This document shows, piece by piece, positions 47,745 to 56,674 of a stretch of DNA of 64,000 bases. The position numbers and the translations under genes are program-made. Origin of the DNA: Mycobacteriales bacterium (GTDB taxonomy: Bacteria > Actinomycetota > Actinomycetes > Mycobacteriales > CADCTP01); assembly GCA_035995165.1 (NCBI GenBank), contig DASYKU010000152.1, positions 1 through 64,000 of the forward strand. Reading direction: 5' to 3'. Numbering within the stretch: position 1 is the stretch's first letter; every line of letters starts with the position of its first letter. The notes beneath the pieces were generated by a model. The model was not told where the DNA came from. It saw only the letters and a program-made list of their open reading frames with translations, and did no database searches.

Positions 47745-50441
47745 GTGACGGACGTCCACGACGGCACCGCGGGACGCGGCCGGGACTCGCGGGGGGAGCC
47801 CGGACAGGACCTCGACGATCTGCTGACCCGGTGGGGGTCGGAGCAGACCGGGCCCTGGAGCCGTCGGTCTACCCGTCCGGACGGCCGTCATGCGGCTTCC
47901 GATCTGACTACTCTCGGTGACGATCTGTCCCCACTCCGGCCGGCGTCGGCGCTGTCGTCCGATCACGGACCGTCGTCGGCGCCCGTGCATCGGCCGGACC
48001 ACCCGTCCTGGCCGGCGGAATCGGTGCCGCCGTGGGCGCCGCCGCCGGTGCCTCGGTACGAGACGCCGCGGACCGGGCAGGAGAACGAGGACACCGGCCG
48101 GCACCGGCCCGACGGGGTCCCGCCGTCGTGGGCGGTACGTCCCAGCGCTGCGCCGAACGGCGCTCACCCGGCGGCGCCGGTCGCCGACCTGTCCGGTCAG
48201 CCCCGACGGCCGGCCCCGCCCGGACCGCCGCGCTTCGACGACACCGGTGCGTACGCCGGCTGGCTCAGTGCGCACGCGGGGTCCGGTGCCGACCGCCCGA
48301 ACCGGGCCGGCTCCGAGTCGTCCCTCGCCGGCGGTCCCCGGCCGCGCCGCGAGAGCGACGCCCTCGGCGCCGACTTCGGCCGGGAGGCCGGCCGCGGCGC
48401 GGATGTGGGCCGGGAGGCCGGCCGTGGCGCCGATGTGGGCCGGGAGGCCGGCCGCGGCGCGGATGTGGGCCGGGAGGCCGGCCGCGGTGACTTCGGCACC
48501 GACAGCGGTTACTTCGGCACCGGGCGGGGCGGTCTCGGGCGCGGCGACGATCTCGCGTCAGGCGGCCACTCGCCGGCCGGTCGCGGCGGGGACTTGCCGC
48601 CGGCCGGGCCCGGCTACTCGCCGCCCGGTCGGGCGGACGAGCGCACCGGCCGCTGGGACGAGCGCGCCGGAAGCTGGGACGGCGGCGGCCGCGCGGAGGA
48701 CCGGCGGCCGGACGACCCGCAGGACTACGGGCGCGGGTTCGCCGCCGGCACCGGCCTGGAACCGGGCCGTGCCTCCGACCTGGACCGCGACGCCGCGTAC
48801 GGCGGCTACCGGGCGCCGGCCGCGTTCGGGGTCGGCGCGCCCACCGGCGTCGCCCTCCTGGAGCGCACCCCGGACCGGTACGGCCTGTTCACCCACGATC
48901 CGGACCTCCCGCCCGAGCCCGGCGCGGACGATGACGACGACACCCCGGGCCGGCACCGCCGCACCGCCGGGCCGGCCCGCAATCGCCGCCCGCCCTGGGT
49001 CCGCACGATCGGCTGGGTCGGCGTGTGCCTGCTGGTGCTGCTCGTCGCCGGCGGCGGGTTCGCGGCGTACCAGTACAAGACGTTGTCCGGGAACATCCAC
49101 CGGATCGACGCGCTGGCCCCCACCGACAGCGCCATCCGGGACGCGGCCAAGCAGCTGGACGCGGAGAACTACCTGCTCATCGGCTCGGACACCCGGGCCG
49201 GCGCGAACGGCGCGTACGAGGACACGGCCGGGCAGGTCAGCGGCGCGCGGTCGGACACCACGATCCTGGCCCACCTCTCGCCGAACCGGGACAAGGCCGA
49301 GCTGGTCAGCTTCCCGCGCGACTCCTGGGTGAGCCTGCCGGCCTGCCGCAAGACCGGCGGCGGCACCGAGGCCGCCCACGACGGGCAGTTCAACGAGGCG
49401 TTCTCGATCGGCGGCCCGTCCTGCACGGTGCTGGCGGTGCAGAAGCTCACCGGCGTCAAGATCAACCACTACGTGCAGGTCGACTTCACCGGCTTCAAGA
49501 CGATGGTGGACGCGCTCAACGGCGTCTCGATCTGCAGCACGACCCCGCTGCGCGACGACGAGAGCGGGCTGCGGCTGCCGGCCGGGACCTCGCGGCTGGA
49601 CGGCGAGCAGGCGCTGGCCTTCGTCCGCGCCCGGTACGGCATCGGTGACGGCTCCGACCTCGGCCGGATCCAGCGCCAGCAGCGCTTCCTCGGCGCGATG
49701 GTGCGCTCGGCGACGAGCACCAAGCTGCTGGTGAACCCGGTCGCGCTGACGAAGTTCCTGGGCGCGGCGACGAAGTCGCTGACCCTGGACAAGCAGACCT
49801 CGTTCGGCGACCTCAAGCAGCTCGCCGACCAGCTGCACGGGCTGGACCCGCGGAAGGTCAGCTTCCTGACCGCGCCGATCGCGAACCCCGCGTACACCCC
49901 GCCGGGCTTCCCGCAGCCGCCGTCGGGGCAGGGCGGCAGCCGGGTGCTGCTCGACGACACCGCCGGCCGGACCCTGTACGACTCGATCATCAACGACAAG
50001 CCGACCCCGCCGGCGACCCCGGGCAAGCCGACCGCGTCGCCGAAGCCGAACGTGCTCACGGTCGCGCCGCAGGAGGTCAGCGTCCGGGTCCTCAACGGGG
50101 TCGGCGTCGGCGGCCTCGCCCGCAAGGTCGCGGGCGACCTGCAGAGCGTCGGCTTCACCACGATCGAGCCGACCAACGGGCCGGCAACCGCGGTCACGAC
50201 GGTCCGGTACGGGGCGGACAACAAGGACGAGGCGCAGACGCTGGCCGCGGCGGTGCCGGGCTCGGTGCTGCAGGCGGACGCATCGACTGATCTCGACCTG
50301 GTCATCGGCAACAACTACACCGGCGTGAAGACCGTGAAGATCGGCGATCCGGCGACGGCGAAGGCGGCCGTGGCCCCGAAGCCCAAGCCCGCCGCCTCCG
50401 CCACCCCGGCCGTCACCGCGGCCGACGCCCGCTGCGGCTAG
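47745..50441 (+). CDS. LytR-CpsA-Psr ligase with long repeat-rich head
   Basis: An 898-residue wall-assembly enzyme. Residues 1-415 are a long, charged, Gly/Arg/Asp/Pro-rich cytosolic head with four 10-residue repeats. One membrane helix follows at about 420-445. The LCP domain (about 470-640) has YLLIGSDTRAG, ARSDTTILAHL, VSFPRDSWVSLP and ALAFVRARYGIGDGSDLGRI, the residues that bind polyprenyl phosphate. A LytR_C domain (VSVRVLNGVGVGGLARKVAG) is at about 775-865. It transfers lipid-linked glycopolymers to peptidoglycan. Most LCP proteins have a far shorter head. Confidence 0.88.
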   Translation: MTDVHDGTAGRGRDSRGEPGQDLDDLLTRWGSEQTGPWSRRSTRPDGRHAASDLTTLGDDLSPLRPASALSSDHGPSSAPVHRPDHPSWPAESVPPWAPPPVPRYETPRTGQENEDTGRHRPDGVPPSWAVRPSAAPNGAHPAAPVADLSGQPRRPAPPGPPRFDDTGAYAGWLSAHAGSGADRPNRAGSESSLAGGPRPRRESDALGADFGREAGRGADVGREAGRGADVGREAGRGADVGREAGRGDFGTDSGYFGTGRGGLGRGDDLASGGHSPAGRGGDLPPAGPGYSPPGRADERTGRWDERAGSWDGGGRAEDRRPDDPQDYGRGFAAGTGLEPGRASDLDRDAAYGGYRAPAAFGVGAPTGVALLERTPDRYGLFTHDPDLPPEPGADDDDDTPGRHRRTAGPARNRRPPWVRTIGWVGVCLLVLLVAGGGFAAYQYKTLSGNIHRIDALAPTDSAIRDAAKQLDAENYLLIGSDTRAGANGAYEDTAGQVSGARSDTTILAHLSPNRDKAELVSFPRDSWVSLPACRKTGGGTEAAHDGQFNEAFSIGGPSCTVLAVQKLTGVKINHYVQVDFTGFKTMVDALNGVSICSTTPLRDDESGLRLPAGTSRLDGEQALAFVRARYGIGDGSDLGRIQRQQRFLGAMVRSATSTKLLVNPVALTKFLGAATKSLTLDKQTSFGDLKQLADQLHGLDPRKVSFLTAPIANPAYTPPGFPQPPSGQGGSRVLLDDTAGRTLYDSIINDKPTPPATPGKPTASPKPNVLTVAPQEVSVRVLNGVGVGGLARKVAGDLQSVGFTTIEPTNGPATAVTTVRYGADNKDEAQTLAAAVPGSVLQADASTDLDLVIGNNYTGVKTVKIGDPATAKAAVAPKPKPAASATPAVTAADARCG
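48378..48488 (+). repeat. 30-bp tandem repeats in the LCP head
   Basis: Three full copies and one partial copy of a 30-bp unit (48378-48407, 48408-48437, 48438-48467, then 48468-48488) encode GREAGRGADV repeatedly. Copies differ by very few bases. The repeats are in frame and cytosolic. Confidence 0.9.
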
Positions 50442-51404
50442 CTACTCCCGGTCGAGCCGGAACGTCCGCCGGTACGCGTCCGGCGTCACCCCGCGCGCCC
50501 GGCCCAGATGCCGCCGCAGCGTCTCCGCGCTGCCGAACCCGGCCTGCCCGGCGACCGCGCTGACGGTGTCCTCGCCCCGTTCCAGCAGCCGCTCGGCCAG
50601 CAGCAGCCGCTGGGTCGCCAGCCAGCCGGCCGGCGTCGTCCCGGTGTGCTCCCGGAACCGCCGGGCGAACGTCCGCGGCGACATCAGCGCCCGGGCGGCC
50701 AGGTCGTCGACCCGCAGCGGCTCGTCCAGGTGCTCCAGCGCCCAGACCAGCACGCCGGCCAGGTCGTCCGCGTCCGGCGCCGGTACGGTCGTCTCGACGT
50801 ACTGGGCCTGGCCGCCGGGGCGGTGCGGCGGGGCGACGAGGTCCCGGGCGATCCGGTTGGCGACCTCGGCCCCGTGCGCCCGCCGGACGAGGTGGAGGCA
50901 GAGGTCGAGGGCCGCCGTCGAGCCGGCGCTGGTCGCGACCGGGCCGTCCTCGACGTAGAGCGAGTCCGGCTCCAGGGTGACGGCCGGGTGCAGCCGGGCC
51001 AGCAGCGGCACGTGCCGCCAGTGCGTGGTCGCCCGCCGGCCGTCGAGCAGGCCGGCCGCGGCCAGCACGAACGCGCCGGTGCAGACGCTGGCGACGGTCG
51101 CGCCCCGCCCGGTCGCGGCGGTGAGCTCCCGGACCAGCTCGGCCGAGGGCGGGCGGCCGGCCGGCGGCGCCGCCCCGGGCACGACGATCAGCTCGGCCGA
51201 CGCCAGCCGCCCGTACGGGTGGGACGGCGTCACCGGCACTCCGGACGTCGTCGGCATCGGCGCGGTGGACGGCCCGCAGACCGCCAGGTCGTACCCGGGC
51301 AGGCCCAGGTCGGTCCGGTCGAGCCCGAACACCTCGCACACCACGCCGAGCTCGAACAGCGGCACCGGCGCCACCAGCGCGACGGCGACGTCCCGGAGCG
51401 GCAT
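50442..51404 (-). CDS. GlxA-type AraC regulator with DJ-1/PfpI domain
   Basis: A 320-residue regulator. Residues 5-180 are a DJ-1/PfpI-like domain (VALVAPVPLFELGVVCEVFG, then GATVASVCTGAFVLAAAGLL, where the Cys stands at the nucleophile elbow). Residues 215-315 hold two AraC helix-turn-helix motifs (DDLAARALMSPRTFARRFRE, VSAVAGQAGFGSAETLRRHL). This is the FtrA/GlxA pattern, often linked to stress or small-molecule efflux. It is divergent from the EamA transporter gene, its probable target, with direct repeats between them. Confidence 0.9.
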   Translation of the reverse strand: MPLRDVAVALVAPVPLFELGVVCEVFGLDRTDLGLPGYDLAVCGPSTAPMPTTSGVPVTPSHPYGRLASAELIVVPGAAPPAGRPPSAELVRELTAATGRGATVASVCTGAFVLAAAGLLDGRRATTHWRHVPLLARLHPAVTLEPDSLYVEDGPVATSAGSTAALDLCLHLVRRAHGAEVANRIARDLVAPPHRPGGQAQYVETTVPAPDADDLAGVLVWALEHLDEPLRVDDLAARALMSPRTFARRFREHTGTTPAGWLATQRLLLAERLLERGEDTVSAVAGQAGFGSAETLRRHLGRARGVTPDAYRRTFRLDRE

Positions 51405-51413
51405 GGGATCGAG

Positions 51414-51432
51414 TGTGGCAGATACTGTGGCA
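51414..51432. promoter_or_regulatory. Direct repeats between GlxA-type regulator and EamA gene
   Basis: TGTGGCA occurs at 51414-51420 and 51426-51432, a 12-bp period in direct orientation, within the 83-bp gap between divergent genes. AraC proteins bind direct repeats, so this is a fair candidate operator. Confidence 0.45.
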
Positions 51433-51487
51433 CACCTGGCGGTCCGGCCACACGCCCTGATCGTCCGGAGCGGGCAGGGTCGAACGG

Positions 51488-52378
51488 GTGCGCTCGAGGA
51501 CCGTGGCGGCGCTGGCCGTCGTGTACGTCGTCTGGGGCTCCACGTACGTGGCCATGCGGGTCGGCGTCCGGGAGCTCCCTCCGCTGCTGCTGTCCGGCGT
51601 CCGCTTCCTGCTCGCCGGCCTGCTCGTCTGGGCCTGGTGCCGGTACGGCCGGCCCGCCGCGTACCGCCGGCCGACGGGCCGGCAGTGGCGGTGGGCCCTG
51701 CTCCTCGGCCTGCTCATGCCGGCCGCGGGGACGGGCGGCGCGACCTGGGCCGAGCAGCGGCTGCCGGCCGGGACCGCGGCGCTGCTGCTGGCGACGATCC
51801 CGGTCTGGACGATGGTCTTCGCCCGGCTGGTGGACCACGAGCGGATCGGCCTGCCGACCGCGGCCGGGCTGATGCTGGGGCTGGTCGGCGTCGGGGTGCT
51901 GGTGGATCCGGCGGGGGGAGGCCTGCTCTCGGCCGCCGTCGCGCTCGGCGGGGCGGCCTGCTGGGGGCTCGGCTCGGTGCTGGCCGGGCACGCCGACGCC
52001 CCGCCGCAGCCGCTGCTCGGCAGCGGGCTGGAGCTGGTCTGCGCCGGCGGGGTGCTGCTCGGCCTCGGGGCCGTCGGCGGCGAGGCCGGCCGGGTGCCGG
52101 CCGGCGCGCTGACCGGGGAGTCGGCGCTGGCCCTGGCGTACCTGGTGCTGTTCGGCAGCCTGCTCGCGTACCCCTGCTACGAGTGGCTGCTGCGGCACGC
52201 GCCCGGCCGCCTCGTCGCCACGTACGCGTTCGTGAACCCGGTGGTGGCGGTCCTGCTCGGCTGGGCGCTGCTCGGCGAGGGCATCTCGGTCCGGACGGTC
52301 CTGGCCACCGCGGTCATCGTCGCCGGGGTGGCGCTGATCATCGGGGTCGGCCGAGCGGTCAGCCGAAGCGACCGGTGA
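51488..52378 (+). CDS. EamA/DMT-family transporter
   Basis: A 296-residue membrane protein with about ten hydrophobic segments arranged as two EamA repeats. It begins [20 protein letters not shown], a hallmark of RhaT/YdcZ-like exporters, and the second half has [20 protein letters not shown]. It probably exports amino acids or related metabolites. Its last 20 bp overlap the end of the convergent pstB. The GlxA-type regulator gene is divergent. Confidence 0.88.
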   Translation: MRSRTVAALAVVYVVWGSTYVAMRVGVRELPPLLLSGVRFLLAGLLVWAWCRYGRPAAYRRPTGRQWRWALLLGLLMPAAGTGGATWAEQRLPAGTAALLLATIPVWTMVFARLVDHERIGLPTAAGLMLGLVGVGVLVDPAGGGLLSAAVALGGAACWGLGSVLAGHADAPPQPLLGSGLELVCAGGVLLGLGAVGGEAGRVPAGALTGESALALAYLVLFGSLLAYPCYEWLLRHAPGRLVATYAFVNPVVAVLLGWALLGEGISVRTVLATAVIVAGVALIIGVGRAVSRSDR

Positions 52379-53135
52379 TGTAGTCCTCGGTGCGCTTGTT
52401 GGAGGGGTTGGAGAAGATCTTCTGGGTGTCGTCCATCTCGATGAGGCGGCCCGGCTGACCGACCCCGTTGAGGTTGAAGAAGCCGGTGCGGTCGGAGACC
52501 CGCGCCGCCTGCTGCATGTTGTGGGTCACGATGACGATCGTGTAGCGGTCCTTGAGGTCGCTGATCAGGTCCTCGATCGCCAGCGTGGAGATGGGGTCCA
52601 GGGCCGAGCAGGGCTCGTCCATGAGCAGCACCTGCGGCTCGACCGCGATCGCCCGGGCGATGCACAGCCGCTGCTGCTGGCCGCCGGACAGGCTGGCGCC
52701 CGGCTTGGTCAGCCGGTCCTTGACCTCGCCCCAGAGGTTCGCGCCCTTCAGCGAGCGCTCCACGACCTCGTCGGTCCGGGACCTGCTGACCCGGCCGGCG
52801 AGCTTGAGCCCGGCGATGACGTTGTCGTAGATCGACATCGTCGGGAACGGGTTGGGCTTCTGGAAGACCATCCCGATCGTGCGCCGGACGTTCACCGGGT
52901 CGACCTGGGAGCCGTAGATGTCCTCGCCGTCGAGCAGCACCTTGCCCTCGACCCGGGCGCCGGGGATGACCTCGTGCATCCGGTTGAGGGTGCGCAGCAC
53001 GGTCGACTTGCCGCAGCCGGAGGGCCCGATGAAGGCCGTCACGCTGCGCGGCTCGATCGACATCGACACGTCCTCGACGGCCTTGAAGCTGCCGTAGTAG
53101 ATGTCGACGCCGGAGACGTCGATGCTCTTCGCCAC
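52359..53135 (-). CDS. pstB: Phosphate ABC transporter ATP-binding protein
   Basis: A 258-residue ATPase of the high-affinity phosphate importer. The Walker A motif is [19 protein letters not shown], the signature is [16 protein letters not shown], Walker B is [14 protein letters not shown], and the switch is [16 protein letters not shown]. These match PstB closely, including the [14 protein letters not shown] segment. It is last in the pstS-pstC-pstA-pstB order, 9 nt after pstA. No phoU follows in this direction. Confidence 0.95.
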   Translation of the reverse strand: MAKSIDVSGVDIYYGSFKAVEDVSMSIEPRSVTAFIGPSGCGKSTVLRTLNRMHEVIPGARVEGKVLLDGEDIYGSQVDPVNVRRTIGMVFQKPNPFPTMSIYDNVIAGLKLAGRVSRSRTDEVVERSLKGANLWGEVKDRLTKPGASLSGGQQQRLCIARAIAVEPQVLLMDEPCSALDPISTLAIEDLISDLKDRYTIVIVTHNMQQAARVSDRTGFFNLNGVGQPGRLIEMDDTQKIFSNPSNKRTEDYITGRFG

Positions 53136-53144
53136 CGGGTTCTC

Positions 53145-54239
53145 CTATCCGCGCACCCGGGCGAACCGGGCGACGACTCGGGCGACCGCGCTCAGCAGGC
53201 CGATGATGATGATGAGGACGAGGGCGGCGCCCCAGGCCCGCTTGAACGGCTCGGAGTCGGTGTTGCCGACCGCCAGCTGGAACTGCTCGAAGATGAACGT
53301 GGGCAGGGACTCCTGCGGCACCTGCTCGACGGTGCCGGCGAACGGGTTGAACTCGATCCGCTGGTTGATCCCGACCAGCAGCAGCAGCGGGGCGGTCTCG
53401 CCCATGATGCGGGCCACACCCAGCATGATGCCGGTGACGATGCCGCCGAGCGCGGTGGGAAGCACCACCCGCAGGATCGTGCGCCACTTCGGCACGCCCA
53501 GCGCGTACGCGGCCTCGCGGAGCTCGTTAGGGACGAGCTTCAGCATCTCCTCGCTGGACCGGATGATCACCGGGAGCATGAGGATGAGCAGCGCCAGCGA
53601 GCCGGCGAAGCCGGACTTCTGGAAGCCGAGGGCGAGGATCCAGAAGGCGTAGATGAACAGGCCGGCCACGATCGAGGGCACGCCGGTCATCACGTCGACG
53701 AAGAAGCTGACGGCGCGGGCGAACCGGCGGCGGCCGCCGTACTCGACCAGGTAGACGGCGGCGAGCACACCCAGCGGGGCGGCGATGACCGTCGCCAGCA
53801 GCGACTGGATCAGGGTGCCGACGATGGCGTGGTAGATGCCGCCGCCGGGGTTCTCCGGGTTGATCCGGAACATCGAGTGGGTCAGGAACGTGCCGGACAG
53901 TGCGCCCGCCCCCTCCTGGACCGTGTACCAGATGATCAGCACCAGCGGCGTCGCGGCGAGCAGGAACGCGACGGTCACGAGCGTCGTGAACAGCCGGTCC
54001 ACGGCCTGCCGGCGACCCTCGACGGCGAAGCTCACCCCGGTCTGCAGTACGCCGAACAGGACGACCGCGAACACCGCGAAGCCGGCCCGGCCGGCGAAGC
54101 CGGTCGTGGCCCACAGCAGCAGCGTGATGAGGATCGAGCCGACCGCGAAACCGGCCAGCGCGAACCGGGGCAGCCGGCGGCCGCGCAGCGACGGCCCGAG
54201 GGCCGGCGTACCGGTCCGGGGCTCGGTCGAGACAGCCAT
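53145..54239 (-). CDS. pstA: Phosphate ABC transporter permease PstA
   Basis: A 364-residue permease with an extra N-terminal pair of helices, as in other actinobacterial PstA proteins. The binding-protein-dependent transport segment is TLIQSLLATVIAAPLGVLAA, and the EAA-like cytosolic loop is ELREAAYALGVPKWRTILRV. With PstC it forms the inner-membrane channel. It starts 1 nt after the pstC stop and lies 9 nt before pstB. Confidence 0.93.
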   Translation of the reverse strand: MAVSTEPRTGTPALGPSLRGRRLPRFALAGFAVGSILITLLLWATTGFAGRAGFAVFAVVLFGVLQTGVSFAVEGRRQAVDRLFTTLVTVAFLLAATPLVLIIWYTVQEGAGALSGTFLTHSMFRINPENPGGGIYHAIVGTLIQSLLATVIAAPLGVLAAVYLVEYGGRRRFARAVSFFVDVMTGVPSIVAGLFIYAFWILALGFQKSGFAGSLALLILMLPVIIRSSEEMLKLVPNELREAAYALGVPKWRTILRVVLPTALGGIVTGIMLGVARIMGETAPLLLLVGINQRIEFNPFAGTVEQVPQESLPTFIFEQFQLAVGNTDSEPFKRAWGAALVLIIIIGLLSAVARVVARFARVRG

Positions 54240-54240
54240 C

Positions 54241-55245
54241 TCAGGCTCCCTTCCGGGCCTGGCGGCCGATGAGCAGCTGGGCGGAGAAGTTCACCGCGAG
54301 CGTGATGACGAACAGGCACAGGCCCGAGGCGATGAGCGCGCCGGTGCCGGTGTCGCCGGCCTCGCCGTACTTCAGGGCGATGTTGGAGGCGAACGTGACG
54401 CCGCCGGTCTGGGTGATGTGCCAGCTGATCGCGTACACGTTCGACAGGACGATGGTGACCGCGAGCGTCTCGCCGAGCGCCCGGCCGAGGCCGAGGATCG
54501 AGGCCGAGACGACGCCGGCCTTGCCGAAGGGCAGCACCGCGGTGCGGATCATCTCCCAGCGGGTGGCGCCCAGCGCCAGCGCCGCCTCCACCTGCTCCCG
54601 CGGCACCTGCCGGAACACCTCCCGCGAGATCGAGGAGATGATCGGCAGGATCATGATCGCCAGGATGATCCCGGCGGTGAAGTCGGTGAGGTTGTTGGGC
54701 CGGTTCTGGGCCTGGTAGTCGAAGATCGGGATCCAGCCGAGCCACTTGTCCAGCCAGAGCGTGAGGCCGCCGAGGTGCGGGGCCAGGAACGCGAAGCCCC
54801 ACAGGCCGTAGACGATCGAGGGGACGGCGGCCAGCAGGTCGATCAGGTAGCCGAGGCCCGAGGCCGCCCGCCGGGGCGCGTAGTACGTGATGAACAGGGC
54901 CACGCCCAGCGCCACCGGCACCGCGATGATCATCGCGAGGAGGCCGGTCAGCAGCGTGTGGAACAGCAGCGCGGCGATGCCGAACCGGATCGGCGACTCG
55001 TCCGGCAGCCACTGGGAGAACGTGAAGAAGTTCGCGGTGTTGTCGCGCAGTGCGGGGATCGACCGGACGATCAGGAACAGCGCGATCGCCGCCATGATCA
55101 CCAGGACGGCGGCACCGGAGGCCGTGCTCAGCCCGCGGAAGACCTTGTCCCCGCGCCGTACGGACGCGCCGCTGATGTCCGAGGCGACCGGCGGTCCCCC
55201 GACGGACGGGGCGCCGGCCGCGCCGAGCGTCGGCTGTTCACTCAT
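54241..55245 (-). CDS. pstC: Phosphate ABC transporter permease PstC
   Basis: A 334-residue permease. The characteristic segment is RFGIAALLFHTLLTGLLAMI, and the cytosolic EAA loop is VEAALALGATRWEMIRTAVL. It keeps an N-terminal cytosolic extension of about 25 residues. It is separated from pstS by 103 bp containing a hairpin. Confidence 0.93.
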   Translation of the reverse strand: MSEQPTLGAAGAPSVGGPPVASDISGASVRRGDKVFRGLSTASGAAVLVIMAAIALFLIVRSIPALRDNTANFFTFSQWLPDESPIRFGIAALLFHTLLTGLLAMIIAVPVALGVALFITYYAPRRAASGLGYLIDLLAAVPSIVYGLWGFAFLAPHLGGLTLWLDKWLGWIPIFDYQAQNRPNNLTDFTAGIILAIMILPIISSISREVFRQVPREQVEAALALGATRWEMIRTAVLPFGKAGVVSASILGLGRALGETLAVTIVLSNVYAISWHITQTGGVTFASNIALKYGEAGDTGTGALIASGLCLFVITLAVNFSAQLLIGRQARKGA

Positions 55246-55294
55246 GGCCGCTCCTGTATGCCCGCTCGCTCATGTTGGTGCCGGTCTCCTCGCA

Positions 55295-55333
55295 CCGGTG
55301 CGCCCCGCCGCCAGAGGCAGCGAGGCGCACCGG
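55295..55333 (-). terminator. Hairpin between pstS and pstC
   Basis: CCGGTGCGCC (55295-55304) and GGCGCACCGG (55324-55333) form a perfect 10-bp stem just after the pstS stop. It could stop part of the transcription or protect the pstS message, giving more binding protein than permease. Confidence 0.5.
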
Positions 55334-55348
55334 GGTGCTGGGGATCTC

Positions 55349-56470
55349 TCAGGCCGCGCTCAGCGCGTCGACCGCGGAGCGGACCTTGGTGGCCAGGCTG
55401 TCCGGCAGCTGCGAGTACCCGAGCTTGGTGAGCTCGGACTGCCCGCTCTCGCTCGCCGTGTAGGTCAGGAACGACTTGACGAACTTGGCCTGGTCGGCCG
55501 TGAGGCCCTGGGTGCAGGTGATCTCGTACGTCGCGAGGATGGCCGGGTACGTGCCGGCGTCCTTGAGGCCGTAGTTGATCTTCAGGACGATGTCCTGCGC
55601 GTCACCGGAGACCTCGGCGGCCGAGACGGCCTTGCCGACCGTGTCCGCGCTCGGGGCGACCGCGCCCGCGCCGACGTCCAGCTTGGCCGGGGTCAGCGAG
55701 TTCTTGGTCGCGTCCGGGCCGTCGACGTAGCCGATGGCGCCGTCGGTGCCCTTGACCGACTGGACCAGCGCGGAGGAGTCCGCCGCGCCCTGGCCGCCGG
55801 GCGCGGTCCAGGCCTGGCCGGTGCCGTACGTCCACAGGGACGGCGACTGCGCGGTCAGGAAGTTCTGGAAGTTCTGCGTCGTGCCGGAGTCCTTGGACCG
55901 GTGCACCGTCGTGATCGTGGTGCTCGGCAGCGTCGCGCCCGGGTTCGCCTTCGCGATCTCCGCGTCGTTCCAGGTGGCGATCTTGCCGGAGAAGATCTTC
56001 GAGAGGATGTCCGGGGTGACCGTGAGGTCGCTGACGCCCTGGACGTTGTAGATGAACTCGACCGGGGTCAGGACCATCGGCAGGTTCACGGCCTTGCCGC
56101 CCTTGCAGCGGGTGTCGGCCTTGCTCTTGTCGGCGTCGGCGATCGAGGCGTCGGAGCCGGCGACCGGGATCTGGCCGCCGTAGAAGGCGGTCCGCCCGGC
56201 GCCCGAGCCCTGACCCTGGTAGTTGATCGAGGCCTGCGCGCACTGGGTCTGGTACTGCTGGATCCACTGGGTGACGGCGGTCTTCTGGGCGCTGGAGCCG
56301 TCCCAGGACAGCGTGCCGGAGGCGCAGTCCACGGAGGCGCCCGACGCGCTGCTGCCGCTCCCACTGCCGCTGCCGGCGCTGTTGCTGTCGGTGTTGTCGG
56401 AGCCACAGGCGCTGAGTGCGAGCGCGCCCGCGACGAGGCCGACAACGAGGCCGTGCCGCTGGAGCTTCAC
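55349..56470 (-). CDS. pstS: Phosphate-binding lipoprotein PstS
   Basis: A 373-residue lipoprotein that captures phosphate outside the membrane. The signal peptide is HGLVVGLVAGALALSACGSD with lipobox LSAC. The mature part has LSWDGSSAQKTAVTQWIQQY, the loop VHRSKDSGTTQNFQNFL that binds phosphate, and GAIGYVDGPDAT. GGAGGG lies 6 nt before the GTG at 56470. The seven 11-bp direct repeats upstream show control by phosphate starvation through PhoP. It leads the pstSCAB operon. Confidence 0.95.
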   Translation of the reverse strand: MKLQRHGLVVGLVAGALALSACGSDNTDSNSAGSGSGSGSSASGASVDCASGTLSWDGSSAQKTAVTQWIQQYQTQCAQASINYQGQGSGAGRTAFYGGQIPVAGSDASIADADKSKADTRCKGGKAVNLPMVLTPVEFIYNVQGVSDLTVTPDILSKIFSGKIATWNDAEIAKANPGATLPSTTITTVHRSKDSGTTQNFQNFLTAQSPSLWTYGTGQAWTAPGGQGAADSSALVQSVKGTDGAIGYVDGPDATKNSLTPAKLDVGAGAVAPSADTVGKAVSAAEVSGDAQDIVLKINYGLKDAGTYPAILATYEITCTQGLTADQAKFVKSFLTYTASESGQSELTKLGYSQLPDSLATKVRSAVDALSAA

Positions 56471-56594
56471 GTACGTCCCTCCGAGGGAGTTTCGGGGATC
56501 CGCGCGGCTGGGGTGGCCGGGCGGGATTGTGGCGACCGGCATGGCACCGGCGCCGAGGACGACGGTAGGGACGGGAGGTTGCCGAGCGGACCAA

Positions 56595-56671
56595 CCCGGA
56601 TGAACGAGGCTTGAACAGGCTGGCAGCGGAGGCCGAACTGCGGGTGACGCCTGGGCGACCGGAAGGTGAAC
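56595..56671 (-). promoter_or_regulatory. PHO box: seven 11-bp direct repeats upstream of pstS
   Basis: On the minus strand seven consecutive 11-bp units begin GTTCACC (56671), GGTCGCC, CGTCACC, GTTCGGC, GCTGCCA, GTTCAAG and GTTCATC (56605). The spacing is exact. Streptomyces PhoP binds such 11-bp direct-repeat units with the consensus GTTCACC. The array begins 3 bp past the mshD stop. A TACCGT box at 56567-56562 could be the -10 of pstS. Confidence 0.85.
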
Positions 56672-56674
56672 GCG

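Noticed and set aside
48378-48488. 30-bp repeats as a CRISPR array
   Set aside because: The units are contiguous without spacers, in frame within a protein gene, and encode a 10-residue repeat.
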